Shown here piece after piece: positions 54,234 through 63,482 of a DNA stretch of 64,000 nt (the stretch's first letter is position 1; each line of letters begins with the position of its first letter). The position numbers and the translations under genes were made by a program. Under the pieces are notes generated by a model. It ran no database searches and was not told where the DNA came from. It saw only the letters and a program-made list of their open reading frames with translations. Source of the stretch: Aldehydirespirator sp965221605 (GTDB lineage Bacteria > Actinomycetota > Acidimicrobiia > Acidimicrobiales > Aldehydirespiratoraceae); the NCBI GenBank assembly GCA_965221605.1, contig CBDCSK010000014.1:62001-126000 (forward strand), read 5' to 3'.

Positions 54234-54998
54234 ATGGCCAACCCGACCCCTGATCCCGACGACGCCGAGCAGGTGCTGACACCGCTCGTCGCGCCCGACA
54301 CGGGACCGGCGCGCGAGTGGGCTGTGGCCAGCCCGCCGCTCGTCACCGTCCATCCCGACGAACTGCCCGAGGGCGACACCCACCTCAGCGTCACCCGCAC
54401 CTTCTGCTTCGCCGACCTCTGCGGATTCACCGCGTACACCCGCTCGCACGGACCGCACGAGGCGGTGGCGATGCTCGGAGACTTTCGCAGGATCACCCGC
54501 AGCGTCGCGGCCAAGCGGGGAGTGAGGGTGGCGAAGTGGCTGGGCGACGGCGTGATGCTGGTGTCCACCAGCGCCACGGCCGCGCTGTCCCTGGGAGCCC
54601 ACCTCATCCACTACTTCTCCAGCCGGGGCGCGCGGGTGCGGGTGGGCGCGGCCACCGGCGAGGCCCTGCTCTTCGAGGGCGACGACTACGTCGGCGAGCC
54701 TGTGAACCTGGCCGCCAAGCTGTGCGCAGCCGCCCCTGCCGACGAGATCTACACCGTCACCGACATTCTCAGGCTGCCGGACTGGGTGACGTACATCGGC
54801 GACGTGACCGTACGGATCCGCGGCGTCGATCCCGTCTCCGGCGTCCACCGGCTGACACCTGCGGGGCTCGTCGACGAGCGTGGTGACGAACTGGGCAGGC
54901 TCAGCGACGAACTGAACGCGGAACTCAACGAGCTCAGCAACGAAATCGGCGAGTTCGGGTCGGGAGGCGACGAACCGTGGGCGTCCCCCACTGAGTGA
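54234..54998 (+). CDS. Class III adenylate/guanylate cyclase domain protein
   Basis: A 254-residue soluble protein with one cyclase homology domain (about 55-190). Metal-binding Asp residues are D61 (FADLCGFT) and D105 (LGDGVM), with base-selecting Lys101. The transition-state pair is Asn158 and Lys162 (VNLAAKL), where most cyclases have Arg, so activity may be reduced or changed. The C-terminal ~45 residues are acidic and helical. It follows hemG by 8 bases. A role in cAMP signalling is possible but not assured; a non-catalytic sensor is the alternative. Confidence 0.82.
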   Translation: MANPTPDPDDAEQVLTPLVAPDTGPAREWAVASPPLVTVHPDELPEGDTHLSVTRTFCFADLCGFTAYTRSHGPHEAVAMLGDFRRITRSVAAKRGVRVAKWLGDGVMLVSTSATAALSLGAHLIHYFSSRGARVRVGAATGEALLFEGDDYVGEPVNLAAKLCAAAPADEIYTVTDILRLPDWVTYIGDVTVRIRGVDPVSGVHRLTPAGLVDERGDELGRLSDELNAELNELSNEIGEFGSGGDEPWASPTE

Positions 54999-55038
54999 GC
55001 GCCGACCGGCGCCCCGAACTGGCGAGAGACTGAGCACC

Positions 55039-56619
55039 GTGGCGGCGCAGGCGCACCAGGGCCGGGACCCGGGCCGTGAGAGCGGGTCGCTGCTGAGGTT
55101 GGGTCCGCCCTGGGTCCGAGGCGTCCTGGCCGGGGTGCTGCTGGCCGGGTCGCTGCCGCCGTGGGGGTTCTGGCCGCTGGCTTTCGCCGGCATGGCGCTG
55201 TGGGTCGAGCTGCTGGCCGGCGCCGGCTGGTGGCAGCGGGCCGGGCGGTCCGCGCTCGTGAGCGTCAGCTGGCTGGGCCCCGCCACCGTCTGGATGATCG
55301 ACCTCACGCTGGTCGGCTGGCCCCTGGCGGTGATCGGCTTCGCCGCCATGCACGCTGCGGCCGGGGCGCTGGTGCCAGCCGACCACCGCCGCCGGACCGC
55401 CTTCTGTGCGGCGCTGGTGCTGGCCGAACTGCTCCGCTGGACGTGGCCCTTCGGTGGCGTGCCGCTGGCCACCATGGCGATGGGCCAGGTGTCGAGCCCG
55501 CTGGGGTCCGCGGCCCGGATCGGGGGGCCGCTGCTGCTGACCGCGCTGACGGCGGTGGGAGGGGTGACGCTGGCCGCGGTCCTGTCCGGGAGCCTGAGAC
55601 CCGCAGCCATCGGCGCCCTCGTGCTGCTGGCCGCGGGGCTCGCCGGAACGGTGGCCCCCGGCGCTGAGCCGGTCACCGTCGACGGTGTCGCCGGCGACGG
55701 CGCCCGCATCACCGTGGCCGCGGTGCAAGGCGGCGGGCCCCAGAACACCAGGGCCGACGTCTGCGAGCAGCGGGCCGTCTTCGAGCGCCACCTGGACACC
55801 ACCTCCGAGCAGGTTGAGGTTCCGGTGGACCTGGTGCTGTGGCCCGAGGACGTCGTCCACCCCAGCCCGAACTCGGCCATCACGCCGGCGCGCTGCGACC
55901 GGCCGCTGCTCACCGATCAGGAGGCCCGGGCCAAGCTGTCGGACCTGGCCCGCGAGCTGGACGCGGTGCTGCTGGCGGGGTTCTTCGAGCGCAGCCCCGA
56001 CGGCCGGGCCAACCTCAACTACTCGCTCGTCTACCTTCCCGACGGCAGCGAGGGCGACCGTTACGACAAGGTGCAGCGGGTCCCCTTCGGTGAGTACGTC
56101 CCCCTGCGGGCCCAGGCCGAGCGGTTCAGCGAGGAGCTGCCACCCCGCGACCTGCGAGCCGGGCCCTCCGACGAGCCCGCCACCGTCGAGACGCCGCTGG
56201 GCCCGCTGGCCGTGTCCATCTCATGGGAGATCTTCTTCGATCACCGGGCCCGCAGCGGGGTGGGCGAGGGCGACGGCCTCATCGTGCTCAATCCCACCAA
56301 CGGTTCCAGCTACTGGCTGACGGTGGTGCAGTCCCAGCAGATCGCCTCCAGCCGCCTCCGGGCCATCGAGACGGACCGCTGGGTGGTGCAGGCCGCGCCG
56401 ACCGGCTTCTCCGCGGTCATCGACCCCGACGGCAACGTGATCGAGCGGACCGGGGTGTCCGAGAGCAGGGTCATCCAGGCGACCGTGGAACTGCGCCACG
56501 GCGATACGCTCGCGGTCCGGCTGGGAGCGTGGCCCGTGGCTCTAGCCTCGGTCCTGACGCTCTCGCTGGCGCTCGGCCACGGCCGCGTGTTGAAGAGATC
56601 CCAGAGGCCGAGCGGATAG
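55039..56619 (+). CDS. lnt: Apolipoprotein N-acyltransferase (Lnt) with Ser at the catalytic Cys position
   Basis: A 526-residue membrane protein. About six N-terminal helices (residues 25-205) precede a nitrilase-fold domain (about 222-490) and a final helix. Lnt transfers a third acyl chain to the N-terminal Cys of lipoproteins. The catalytic Glu270 (VLWPEDVV) and Lys344 (YDKVQRVPFGEYVP) are kept. The nucleophile, Cys in ICYE of E. coli Lnt, is replaced by Ser395 (VSISWEIFF; codon TCA at 56221-56223). Activity with Ser is uncertain, although a clade-specific variant is possible. The GTG start is 40 bases after the cyclase gene. Its last codons lie in copy 2 of the intergenic repeat. Confidence 0.85.
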   Translation: MAAQAHQGRDPGRESGSLLRLGPPWVRGVLAGVLLAGSLPPWGFWPLAFAGMALWVELLAGAGWWQRAGRSALVSVSWLGPATVWMIDLTLVGWPLAVIGFAAMHAAAGALVPADHRRRTAFCAALVLAELLRWTWPFGGVPLATMAMGQVSSPLGSAARIGGPLLLTALTAVGGVTLAAVLSGSLRPAAIGALVLLAAGLAGTVAPGAEPVTVDGVAGDGARITVAAVQGGGPQNTRADVCEQRAVFERHLDTTSEQVEVPVDLVLWPEDVVHPSPNSAITPARCDRPLLTDQEARAKLSDLARELDAVLLAGFFERSPDGRANLNYSLVYLPDGSEGDRYDKVQRVPFGEYVPLRAQAERFSEELPPRDLRAGPSDEPATVETPLGPLAVSISWEIFFDHRARSGVGEGDGLIVLNPTNGSSYWLTVVQSQQIASSRLRAIETDRWVVQAAPTGFSAVIDPDGNVIERTGVSESRVIQATVELRHGDTLAVRLGAWPVALASVLTLSLALGHGRVLKRSQRPSG

Positions 56620-56701
56620 GCGCAGTCGATGAGCAGCTTCCACCAGGCGCTTAGCGAGGCCGTGGCCCGAGCGGCCCGTGAGCGCAGCGAACAAGAGCGG
56701 G
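56603..56701. repeat. Dispersed intergenic repeat, copy 2
   Basis: It begins AGAGGCCGAGCGGA, overlapping the last codons and stop of the lnt gene, and ends GCGGCCCGTGAGCG followed by CAGCGAACAAGAGCGGG. It matches copy 1 at 32602-32715 at both ends and at GCGAGGCCG in between. The gap to the next gene (about 75 bases) holds nothing else. Confidence 0.7.
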
Positions 56702-56776
56702 CTACACACCGCCCCACCGTGAGTCGGCCGCACGCACCAGCAAAGTCGCTGAAGTCCGGGAGAGAGTCGTAGCGCG

Positions 56777-58063
56777 ATGCCCGCCCCAGCGGACCAGCCC
56801 GTTCCCCTGCGCGTGGCCATGCTCTCCTACCGCGGGAAGCCCCATGTCGGCGGGCAGGGCGTCTACGTGAGCCGCCTCTCGGCCGCCCTGACCGACCTGG
56901 GCCACCGCGTCACCGTGCTCGGCGGCCCACCGTACCCCGAGCTCGATCCGAGGGTCCCGCTCGTGAAGCTGGGAGGGCTCGACATATGGGCCCCGCCCCA
57001 CCCCATGCGCAAGCCCAGGGCGTGGGAGCTGAAGGACTGGATCGACGTGGCCGAGCACGTGTCCTTCGTGACCGGGAACTTCAGCGAACCGATGGCGTTC
57101 AGCCTGCGGGCCTGGCGGCACCTGCGCCTGCGCCGGAGCGAGTTCGACATCGTCCACGACAACCAGACCCTCGGGTGGGGGATCCTGGCCATGCAGCGCC
57201 AGGGCTGGCCGCTGCTGGAGACCATCCACCATCCCATCACCGTGGACCGCCGCCTCGAGCTGGCCCACACCCGCACCCTGAGGGAGCAGATCGGCAAGCG
57301 GCGCTGGTACGCGTTCACCAAGATGCAGAGCCGGGTGGCCAAGCGCCTGCCCAGAGTGCTCACCGTGTCGGAGTCGTCCAAGCGGGACATCGTCCAGGAC
57401 CATGGCGTGGCGCCGGAGAGGATCCATGTGGTGCCGGTCGGGGTTGATCCCAAGCTGTTCTCGCCCCGGCCCGAGGTCGCCCGGGTGCCGGGGCGGCTGA
57501 TCACCACCGCCAGCGCCGACGTGACCATGAAGGGGCTGAGCTTCCTGCTGGAGGCGGTGGCCAAGCTTCGCACCGAGCGCCATCTCGAGCTGACGATCAT
57601 CGGTCGGGCCAAGTCCGACTCCGCGGCCAGCCGGGCCATCGCCGAACTGGGGCTGGCCGGCGCGGTCACGTTCGTGTCGGGTGTGTCCGACGACCGCATC
57701 GTGGAGCTATACGCCGAGGCGGAGCTGGCCGTGGTGCCCTCGCTGTACGAGGGTTTCTCGCTGCCCGCCATCGAGGCCATGGCGTGCGGGGTGCCGCTGG
57801 TGGCCACCACCGGCGGGGCGCTGCCCGAGGTGGCCGGCACGCACGGCGAGACGTGCTTCCTGACCGAGCCCGGCGACGCTGAGGCGCTGGCCGCCGTGCT
57901 GCGGGACGCGCTGGACGATCCCGGCGCCCGGGCCCGGGTGGGCGAGGCCGGTCGCCGGCGGGTCATCAACCAGTGGTCCTGGCGCCACACCGCCGAGCGG
58001 ACCGTCGAGCAGTACCGCGCCGTGCTGGAGGACGCGGCGCGCGCCGAGGCGGCGGCCCGCTGA
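56777..58063 (+). CDS. Glycosyltransferase family 4 protein
   Basis: A 428-residue GT-B glycosyltransferase. The acceptor half starts VAMLSYRGKPHVGGQGVYV, the GT4 glycine loop. The donor half has VVPVGVDPKLFSP, a linker TTASADVTMKG, and the sugar-nucleotide motif PSLYEGFSLPAIEAMACGVP with the conserved E-x7-E pattern. It transfers a hexose from a nucleotide sugar to a lipid or polysaccharide acceptor at the membrane. The stop overlaps the ATG of the methyltransferase gene, and a helical-barrel protein gene follows, so the three probably modify one glycolipid or envelope polymer. Confidence 0.9.
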   Translation: MPAPADQPVPLRVAMLSYRGKPHVGGQGVYVSRLSAALTDLGHRVTVLGGPPYPELDPRVPLVKLGGLDIWAPPHPMRKPRAWELKDWIDVAEHVSFVTGNFSEPMAFSLRAWRHLRLRRSEFDIVHDNQTLGWGILAMQRQGWPLLETIHHPITVDRRLELAHTRTLREQIGKRRWYAFTKMQSRVAKRLPRVLTVSESSKRDIVQDHGVAPERIHVVPVGVDPKLFSPRPEVARVPGRLITTASADVTMKGLSFLLEAVAKLRTERHLELTIIGRAKSDSAASRAIAELGLAGAVTFVSGVSDDRIVELYAEAELAVVPSLYEGFSLPAIEAMACGVPLVATTGGALPEVAGTHGETCFLTEPGDAEALAAVLRDALDDPGARARVGEAGRRRVINQWSWRHTAERTVEQYRAVLEDAARAEAAAR

Positions 58064-58842
58064 TGCTCACCGTCGACTACCGCCGGCTCGATGTGCGCGC
58101 CGGCGAGCGCGTGCTGGACTTGGGGTGCGGCTTCGGACGCCACTCCTACGAGGCCCTCAAGCGGGCCGCTGAGGTGGTGGCCTGCGACCTGGCCCGCCCG
58201 GAGGTCGAGCAGGTCCGGAACCTGGCCCGGCTGCTCGTGGCCTCCGGCGAGGTGGACGAGTCGGTGATGGCCGCACCCGTGCAGGGCAACGCGCTGGGAC
58301 TGCCGTTCGACGACGACTCGTTCGACAGGGTGATCGCCTCGGAGGTGCTCGAGCACATCACCGACGACGAGTCGGCCTTCGCCGAGCTGGCCAGGGTCCT
58401 GCGCCCGGGGGGCCGGCTGGCGGTGACCATCCCGTCGTGGCTGGCCGAGACCGTGTGCTGGAAACTGTCCAGCGAGTACCACGCGCCGGCCGTGCCCGGC
58501 GGTCATGTGCGGATCTACCGGCTGCGCGAGATCACGGACAAGCTCACCGCCGCGGGGCTTCAGCCAGGCAGCTCGCACCGGGCCCACGCCCTCCACAGCC
58601 CGTACTGGTGGCTGCGCTGCGCGGTGGGACCGAACCGGGAGGTCGACGAGAACCGGTTGGTCGGCGCCTACCACCGGCTGCTCGAATGGGACATTGTGAA
58701 ACGGCCCTTCGTGACCGCGGCCGCCGAGAGACTGCTCAACCCGCTGCTGGGCAAGAGCCTGGTCGTGTACGCCGACAAGCCACTCCCGGTGTCGGGATCG
58801 GCGCGGGCGCGTAAGAGCGCGGACATGGCCCATGCAGCCTGA
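58063..58842 (+). CDS. Class I SAM-dependent methyltransferase
   Basis: A 259-residue methyltransferase. RVLDLGCGFGRHSYEAL is motif I, VVACDLARPEVEQ the acidic loop binding ribose, and RVIASEVLEHI with ARVLRPGGRLAVTIPSW are motifs II and III of Methyltransf_11. Its ATG overlaps the stop of the glycosyltransferase gene (TGATG), so it is coupled to it. A small C-terminal extension with aromatic residues (SPYWWLRC) may hold the acceptor. Methylation of a sugar, lipid or quinone-like compound is possible; the context favours a glycan or glycolipid. Confidence 0.9.
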   Translation: MLTVDYRRLDVRAGERVLDLGCGFGRHSYEALKRAAEVVACDLARPEVEQVRNLARLLVASGEVDESVMAAPVQGNALGLPFDDDSFDRVIASEVLEHITDDESAFAELARVLRPGGRLAVTIPSWLAETVCWKLSSEYHAPAVPGGHVRIYRLREITDKLTAAGLQPGSSHRAHALHSPYWWLRCAVGPNREVDENRLVGAYHRLLEWDIVKRPFVTAAAERLLNPLLGKSLVVYADKPLPVSGSARARKSADMAHAA

Positions 58843-58912
58843 ACCGCGCCAGCCGCTCGGCCGTCGCTCGACCAACGGGGCGTCTCCCGCGGCGAGCACG
58901 CCTGGACGGTCC

Positions 58913-59987
58913 GTGCCGGAGACACCGGAGGTGGGCAGGCCTGCTGTCGCGAGCCGAAGCCGACGCCACCGCGGACACGATCGCGGACCTCCAACTGCCC
59001 AGCGGCATGATCCCCCGCTTCGCGGGCGGGGTGTCCGATCCCTGGAACCACGTCGAGGCGGCCATGGCCCTGACGGTCACCGGACGCCGGGCCGAGGCCG
59101 ACGCGGCCTACGAGTGGCTGGCCCGCATCCAGCGACCCGACGGATCCTGGCACCAGTACTACACCGCCGACGGCATCGAGCAGGACAAGCTCGACGCCAA
59201 CACGATCGCCTACGTAGCGACGGGGCGTGTGGCATCACTGGCTGCGCTTCGGCGACGCCGGGTTCCTGGGCCGAGATGTGGCCGGTGGTGCAGCGGGCGC
59301 TCGACTTCGTGCTGGCGTTGCAGACCCCCAGGGGCGAGATCCTTTGGGCCCGCCACGCTGACGGCAGGCCGTGGCCCTTCGCGCTGCTGACCGGATCCTC
59401 CTCCATCAGCCACAGCCTGCGATGCGGCCTGGCCGCCGCCCATCAGGTGGGCGAGGAGCGACCCAGCTGGGAGCTGGCGCTGGCCCGGCTGGTGCACACC
59501 ATCCGCCACTTCGGCCACGAGGCGTTCGCCCCCAAGGACCGCTGGGCCATGGACTGGTACTACCCGGTCCTGGCCGGCGTGCTGCAGGGGGCGGAGGCCC
59601 GGGTCCGGCTGGCGTCGCGCCGCAGGATCTTCGTCCACGAGGGCGAGGGCGTGCGCTGCGTCAGCAACCAGGACTGGGTGACGACCGCCGAGACATGCGA
59701 GTGCGTCATGGCCTATCTCGCGACCGGCGATCGGGGCGTTGCCCTGTCGCTGTTCGAGTGGGTCCAGCGGCTCCGGGAGCCCGACGGCAGCTACCTCACC
59801 GGCCGGGCCTTCCCGGCCAATGTGAGCTATCCCGACCGGGAGCGCTCCACCTACTCGGCGGCCGCGGCGCTGCTGGCCGCCGATGCGCTGGCCGGCACCG
59901 GTGCCGCATCGGGTCTGTTCGTCGACCCGGACTCGCTGCCCGCTCCGCTCGACCTAGACCCCGCTGGAGGAGCCCGCCCGCGACTAG
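58913..59987 (+). CDS. Prenyltransferase/squalene-cyclase-like alpha-barrel protein (four frameshifts)
   Basis: Joining frames gives a protein of about 357 residues. It starts at GTG 58913 (PETPEV), continues LLSRAEADATADTIADLQLP, then WNHVEAAMALTVTGRR, YEWLARIQRPDGSWHQYY, WHHWLRFGDAGFL, WPVVQRALDFVLALQTPRGE, DRWAMDWYYPVLAGVL and FEWVQRLREPDGSYLTG, ending LEEPARD. Repeated Q/R-x-PDGSW units mark the alpha-alpha barrel shared by squalene cyclases and related proteins of unknown activity. Four extra bases break it: G in 58933-58935, G in 59222-59225, G in 59268-59270 and C in 59959-59962. Sequence error is likely. It follows the glycosyltransferase and methyltransferase genes and may act on the same lipid. 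Confidence 0.72.
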
Positions 59988-60043
59988 CGGCTCGGCCCAG
60001 CCCGGTCTCCGGCGTCCATCCGCTCGGCCTAGGGTCTAGGCCC

Positions 60044-60396
60044 ATGTGGCATGAGCGGCAGTTGCGCGTGGGCGAGGACGACACCATCGCCCAGCAGGAG
60101 GTGTCCGGCCCGGTACTGTCGGTGATCGCCTACGACGGCGACGACGAGGCCGTGCGCATCGCCAACAACTCCGAGTTCGGCCTGCCGGGGGCGGTGGCCA
60201 GCGCCGACGCCGAGCGGGCCCGGACGGCGGCCCGGCGCATCCGCACCGGCCACGGTCAGCGGTGAACGGCGGCGTCTACTACGGCCCCGACTCTCCGTTC
60301 GGGGGCTACCAGCAGTCGGGCATCGGCCGGGAGATGGGCGTGGCCGGGTTCGAGGAGTTCCTGGAGATCAAGACCCTGGCCGAGCCCGTGCCATGA
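60044..60396 (+). pseudogene. Aldehyde dehydrogenase remnant (C-terminal part, with possible N-terminal stub)
   Basis: From IAQQEVSGPVLSVIAYDGDD through NNSEFGLPGAV, RIRTG and GGVYYGPDSPFGGYQQSGIG to REMGVAGFEEFLEIKTL, this is the C-terminal ~105 residues of an NAD-dependent aldehyde dehydrogenase. The nucleotide-binding and catalytic Cys regions are absent. It starts with MWHERQLRVGED, which resembles an aldehyde dehydrogenase N-terminus, and a TAGGGT box lies just upstream, so an internal deletion of about 350 residues is plausible. Two extra bases (60250-60251 and 60261-60262) also break the frame. The product would be inactive. Confidence 0.75.
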
Positions 60397-60412
60397 ACGT
60401 CATGACTACCCC

Positions 60413-63400
60413 GTGCTGACTGCGCTGCTCGCTCTGATCGGCGCAGGTCTGGGCGCCGGGATCGCAGGGCTTCCCGGTCTGTTGCTCGGAGGCGCCTTCG
60501 GCCTTCTGGCGGGCCAGCAATTCGATCTCCGCAGGCGGCTGAAGGAGGTCGAGGAGGCCCAGACCGGGGTCCACGAGATGCAGGCCTGGGCGGCCGAGAT
60601 GAAGGAGTGGGCCCGGCAGACCCACGCCTGGCTCACGAGGCTGGCGCGCTCTACACCACCCGCCGAGGCTGAGGCGACTGCGACTCAGGCAGCCGAGGCG
60701 CAGCCGGCCGAAGGCTGAACCTGCCGAGGCGCAGCCTGCCGAGGCGCAGCCCGAGTCCACGGCGCCCGCGGACGCCCGACCCAGCCTGCCCGCAGAGGCT
60801 CGGCCCGCGGTCACTGCGGCGGTTCGGCCCGATGCGGCGGCCGAGTCGCCCGCTCCCCCGGACGCGTCGACCCGGGCGCCCCAAGCCCCGGCGCCCGCAG
60901 CTGCCGGCCCCCCGACCGCGCCTCCCGGCACCGTCAAGGAGCCAGCCCGCGATCCGATCTCGTGGCTCGTGAACTGGGTCAAGCAATGGGTGACCACCGG
61001 CAATGCGCCGGTGAAGGTGGGCGTACTGGTCTCACTGGTAGGGGTGGGGCTGCTGCTTCGGGAGGCCCACCGGCGAGGCATCATCGAGCTGACCATCGAG
61101 GTGCGCCTGGTGGCCGCGGCCGCCTTCGGCCTGGTGCTCCTGGCCGTCGGTTGGCGCCAGCGCAACCGGCGGCGGATCTACGGCATGAGCCTCCAGGGCG
61201 GCGGCGTCGCGGTGCTCTACGTCACCGCCTACGCCGCCTTCGCCGTGTACGACGTCCTGGCAGCCGTGCCCGCGGCCTCGGCCGTGGTGATCATCACCGC
61301 CGGCGCGGGAGTGCTCTCGGTCGTCCAGGACGCCCGGTCGCTGGCGGTCCTGGGCATCATCGGCGGGTTCCTGGCGCCGGTGCTGACCTACTCGCAGCCC
61401 GAGGACCATGTCGTCGTGTTCGCCTTCTTCGCGGTGCTGAACGCGGCGATCTTCGCGGTGGCCTGGTTCAAGACCTGGCCCGAGCTCAACCTGCTGGGCT
61501 TCGGATTCACCTTCGGCCTCACCGCCTTCTGGCTGTCGAACCGCTACGAGCAGGACGAGTGGGTCTCCGCGCAGCCTTTCATCGCGCTGTTCGTGCTGAT
61601 GTACGTGGGGCTGCCGGCCCTCTTCGCCGTGCGCGAGGCTCCCGACCTCAAGGGCGTGCTCGGCGAGTCGCGGCCCTCGGGCATGCCGTTCGTGAGGGGT
61701 TGGTGGACCGCGCCCCTGGTGTTCGGCACGCCGTTCATCGGCTTGGGGCTGCAGCAGCTGGCGGTCGGGCACACGGAGTACGGCCTGGCCGTAAGCGCGG
61801 CCGCGCTCGCCGCGGTGCAGGGCGGTCTGGCATTGGCATCGCGGCGGCTCGGCGCGGACCGGCGCCAACTGGTGGAGGCCTACGCCGGGCTGGGCGTGGT
61901 GTTCAGCGCCATCGCGGTCCCGCTCGCGCTGGACTCCTACTTCACGTCGACGGTGTGGGCCGCTCAGGGTCTGTTCCTGGTGTGGCTGGGGCTGCGGCGC
62001 AGCCGGCTGCTCGCGCTGGGCGGGGGTGCCCTGCTCCAGGTGCTGGCCGCCTTGTCCTTCGCGGTGCATCTGGGGGAGTCGCTCCCCTACCCGGACGGCG
62101 CGCCGGCGATCGTGAACGAGCACTTCCTGGGCGCGTTGGTGCTGGCCGTGGCCGGCCTGGTGTCGGGTTGGCTGCTCCGAGGCCGGGCGCAGGGCGACGA
62201 GGCCGACCACCTCTGGGGTTGGCTGGCGCTCGGCTGGGGAAGCGTCTGGTGGCTCGCGGCCGGACTGATGGAGATCGTCCAGCAGCTGCCTGCCGGCGGC
62301 GAACTGTCGACGTCGCTGGCCTTCGTGGTGGGCTCGTTCACCGCCGGGTCGCTGGCGGCTCGCCGGCTGCGCTGGCCCCAGCTCGAGGCCTGGGGGCTGC
62401 TGGTCCTGCCGGCGCTGGCCGCGATGCTGGTGGGGTCGCTGCTGACCCAGTCCCATCCTCTCGACCGTTGGGGATGGGCCGTCTGGCCTCCAGCGTTGGC
62501 GGCCCACTACCTGTTCCTGCGCAGGCGAGAGGATTCGTTCCGGTCCGCCGCGGCGCCGCTGCACACCGGCGGGTGCTGGATACTGGCCGTGCTCGTGGCT
62601 GTGGAGGTGTACTGGCAGTTCGACGGGGTTGCTGACGGTGTATGGCCGTTCTTCGCGACGGCCGCCTCTGTGATCGTGCTGGCGGGCGCGGCGATGGCCG
62701 GGCGCCGCTGGCTGCCGTGGCCCGTCGCGGCCCACTGGCGGGCTTACCTGCTGGCCTTCGCCGGTCCGCTGCTGATGGTGGCGGCAGTGGTGGTGCTCGG
62801 TGCGGCTGTCTCCTACGAGGCCGACCCGCGGCCGCTGCTGTACCTGCCGGTGCTGAACCCGTTGACCGTGCTGGTCGGAGTTCAACTGGCGGCGCTGCTC
62901 GCCTGGAGGAGGCTGGCCGAGGCGGAGTGGGACCACCCGTTCCAGAGCCTCGTCGATGCCCGCTGGGCGCCTCCGCTGGCCGGGCTGGCGGTGGTCCTGG
63001 CGACGACCGAGACGTCCCGTACCGTGAGCCACTGGCTGGACGTGCCATGGGATCTCGAGTCGCTGTGGGACTCCACCGAGTTGCAGGCGTCGCTGTCGAT
63101 CCTGTGGGCGGTGATCGCCCTGTCATCGATGGTGGCCGGCGTGCGCATGGTCCGGCGGTCGGTGTGGGTTGCCGGTGCGTCGTGGATGGCGGTGGTGGTG
63201 GCCAAGCTGTTCCTGGTCGATCTGAGCAGCCTCACCGCGCTCGGTCGGGTGGTCTCGTTCATCGTGGTGGGGGTTCTGTTGCTGATCGTCGGCTACCTTG
63301 CCCCGGTGCCTCCGGCTGCATCCGGCGAGACCAACGACGCCGACGGGCCGGGGACCGGCGAGACCGGGGAGTCCGGCGAGCCCACCGGGACCAACGAGCC

Positions 63401-63476
63401 TGCTGGCACCGGCGGCACCGGCGAGTCCGGCGGGACCAACGAGCCTGCTGGCACCGGCGGGGCGGGCGAGGGATAG
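60413..63476 (+). CDS. DUF2339 polytopic membrane protein (one frameshift)
   Basis: The first part (GTG 60413) encodes a glycine-rich hydrophobic segment (ALIGAGLGAGIAGLPG) and a coiled-coil (RRRLKEVEEAQTGVHEMQ). A Pro/Ala-rich linker crosses a frameshift (extra G in 60713-60714) and leads into WVTTGNAPVKVGVLVSLVGV and about 25 transmembrane helices, the DUF2339 layout. Corrected length is about 1020 residues. The C-terminus is a Gly/Thr/Glu repeat (GTNEPAGTGG twice). DUF2339 proteins have no established function; envelope-related roles are only guessed. An SDR gene follows 6 bases after the stop. Confidence 0.85.
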
Positions 63477-63482
63477 GTACCG

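Noticed and set aside
63335..63473. GTNEPAGTGG repeats at the end of the DUF2339 gene as a separate gene or mobile repeat
   Set aside because: They are in frame with the membrane protein and form its C-terminal tail; only two close units exist.
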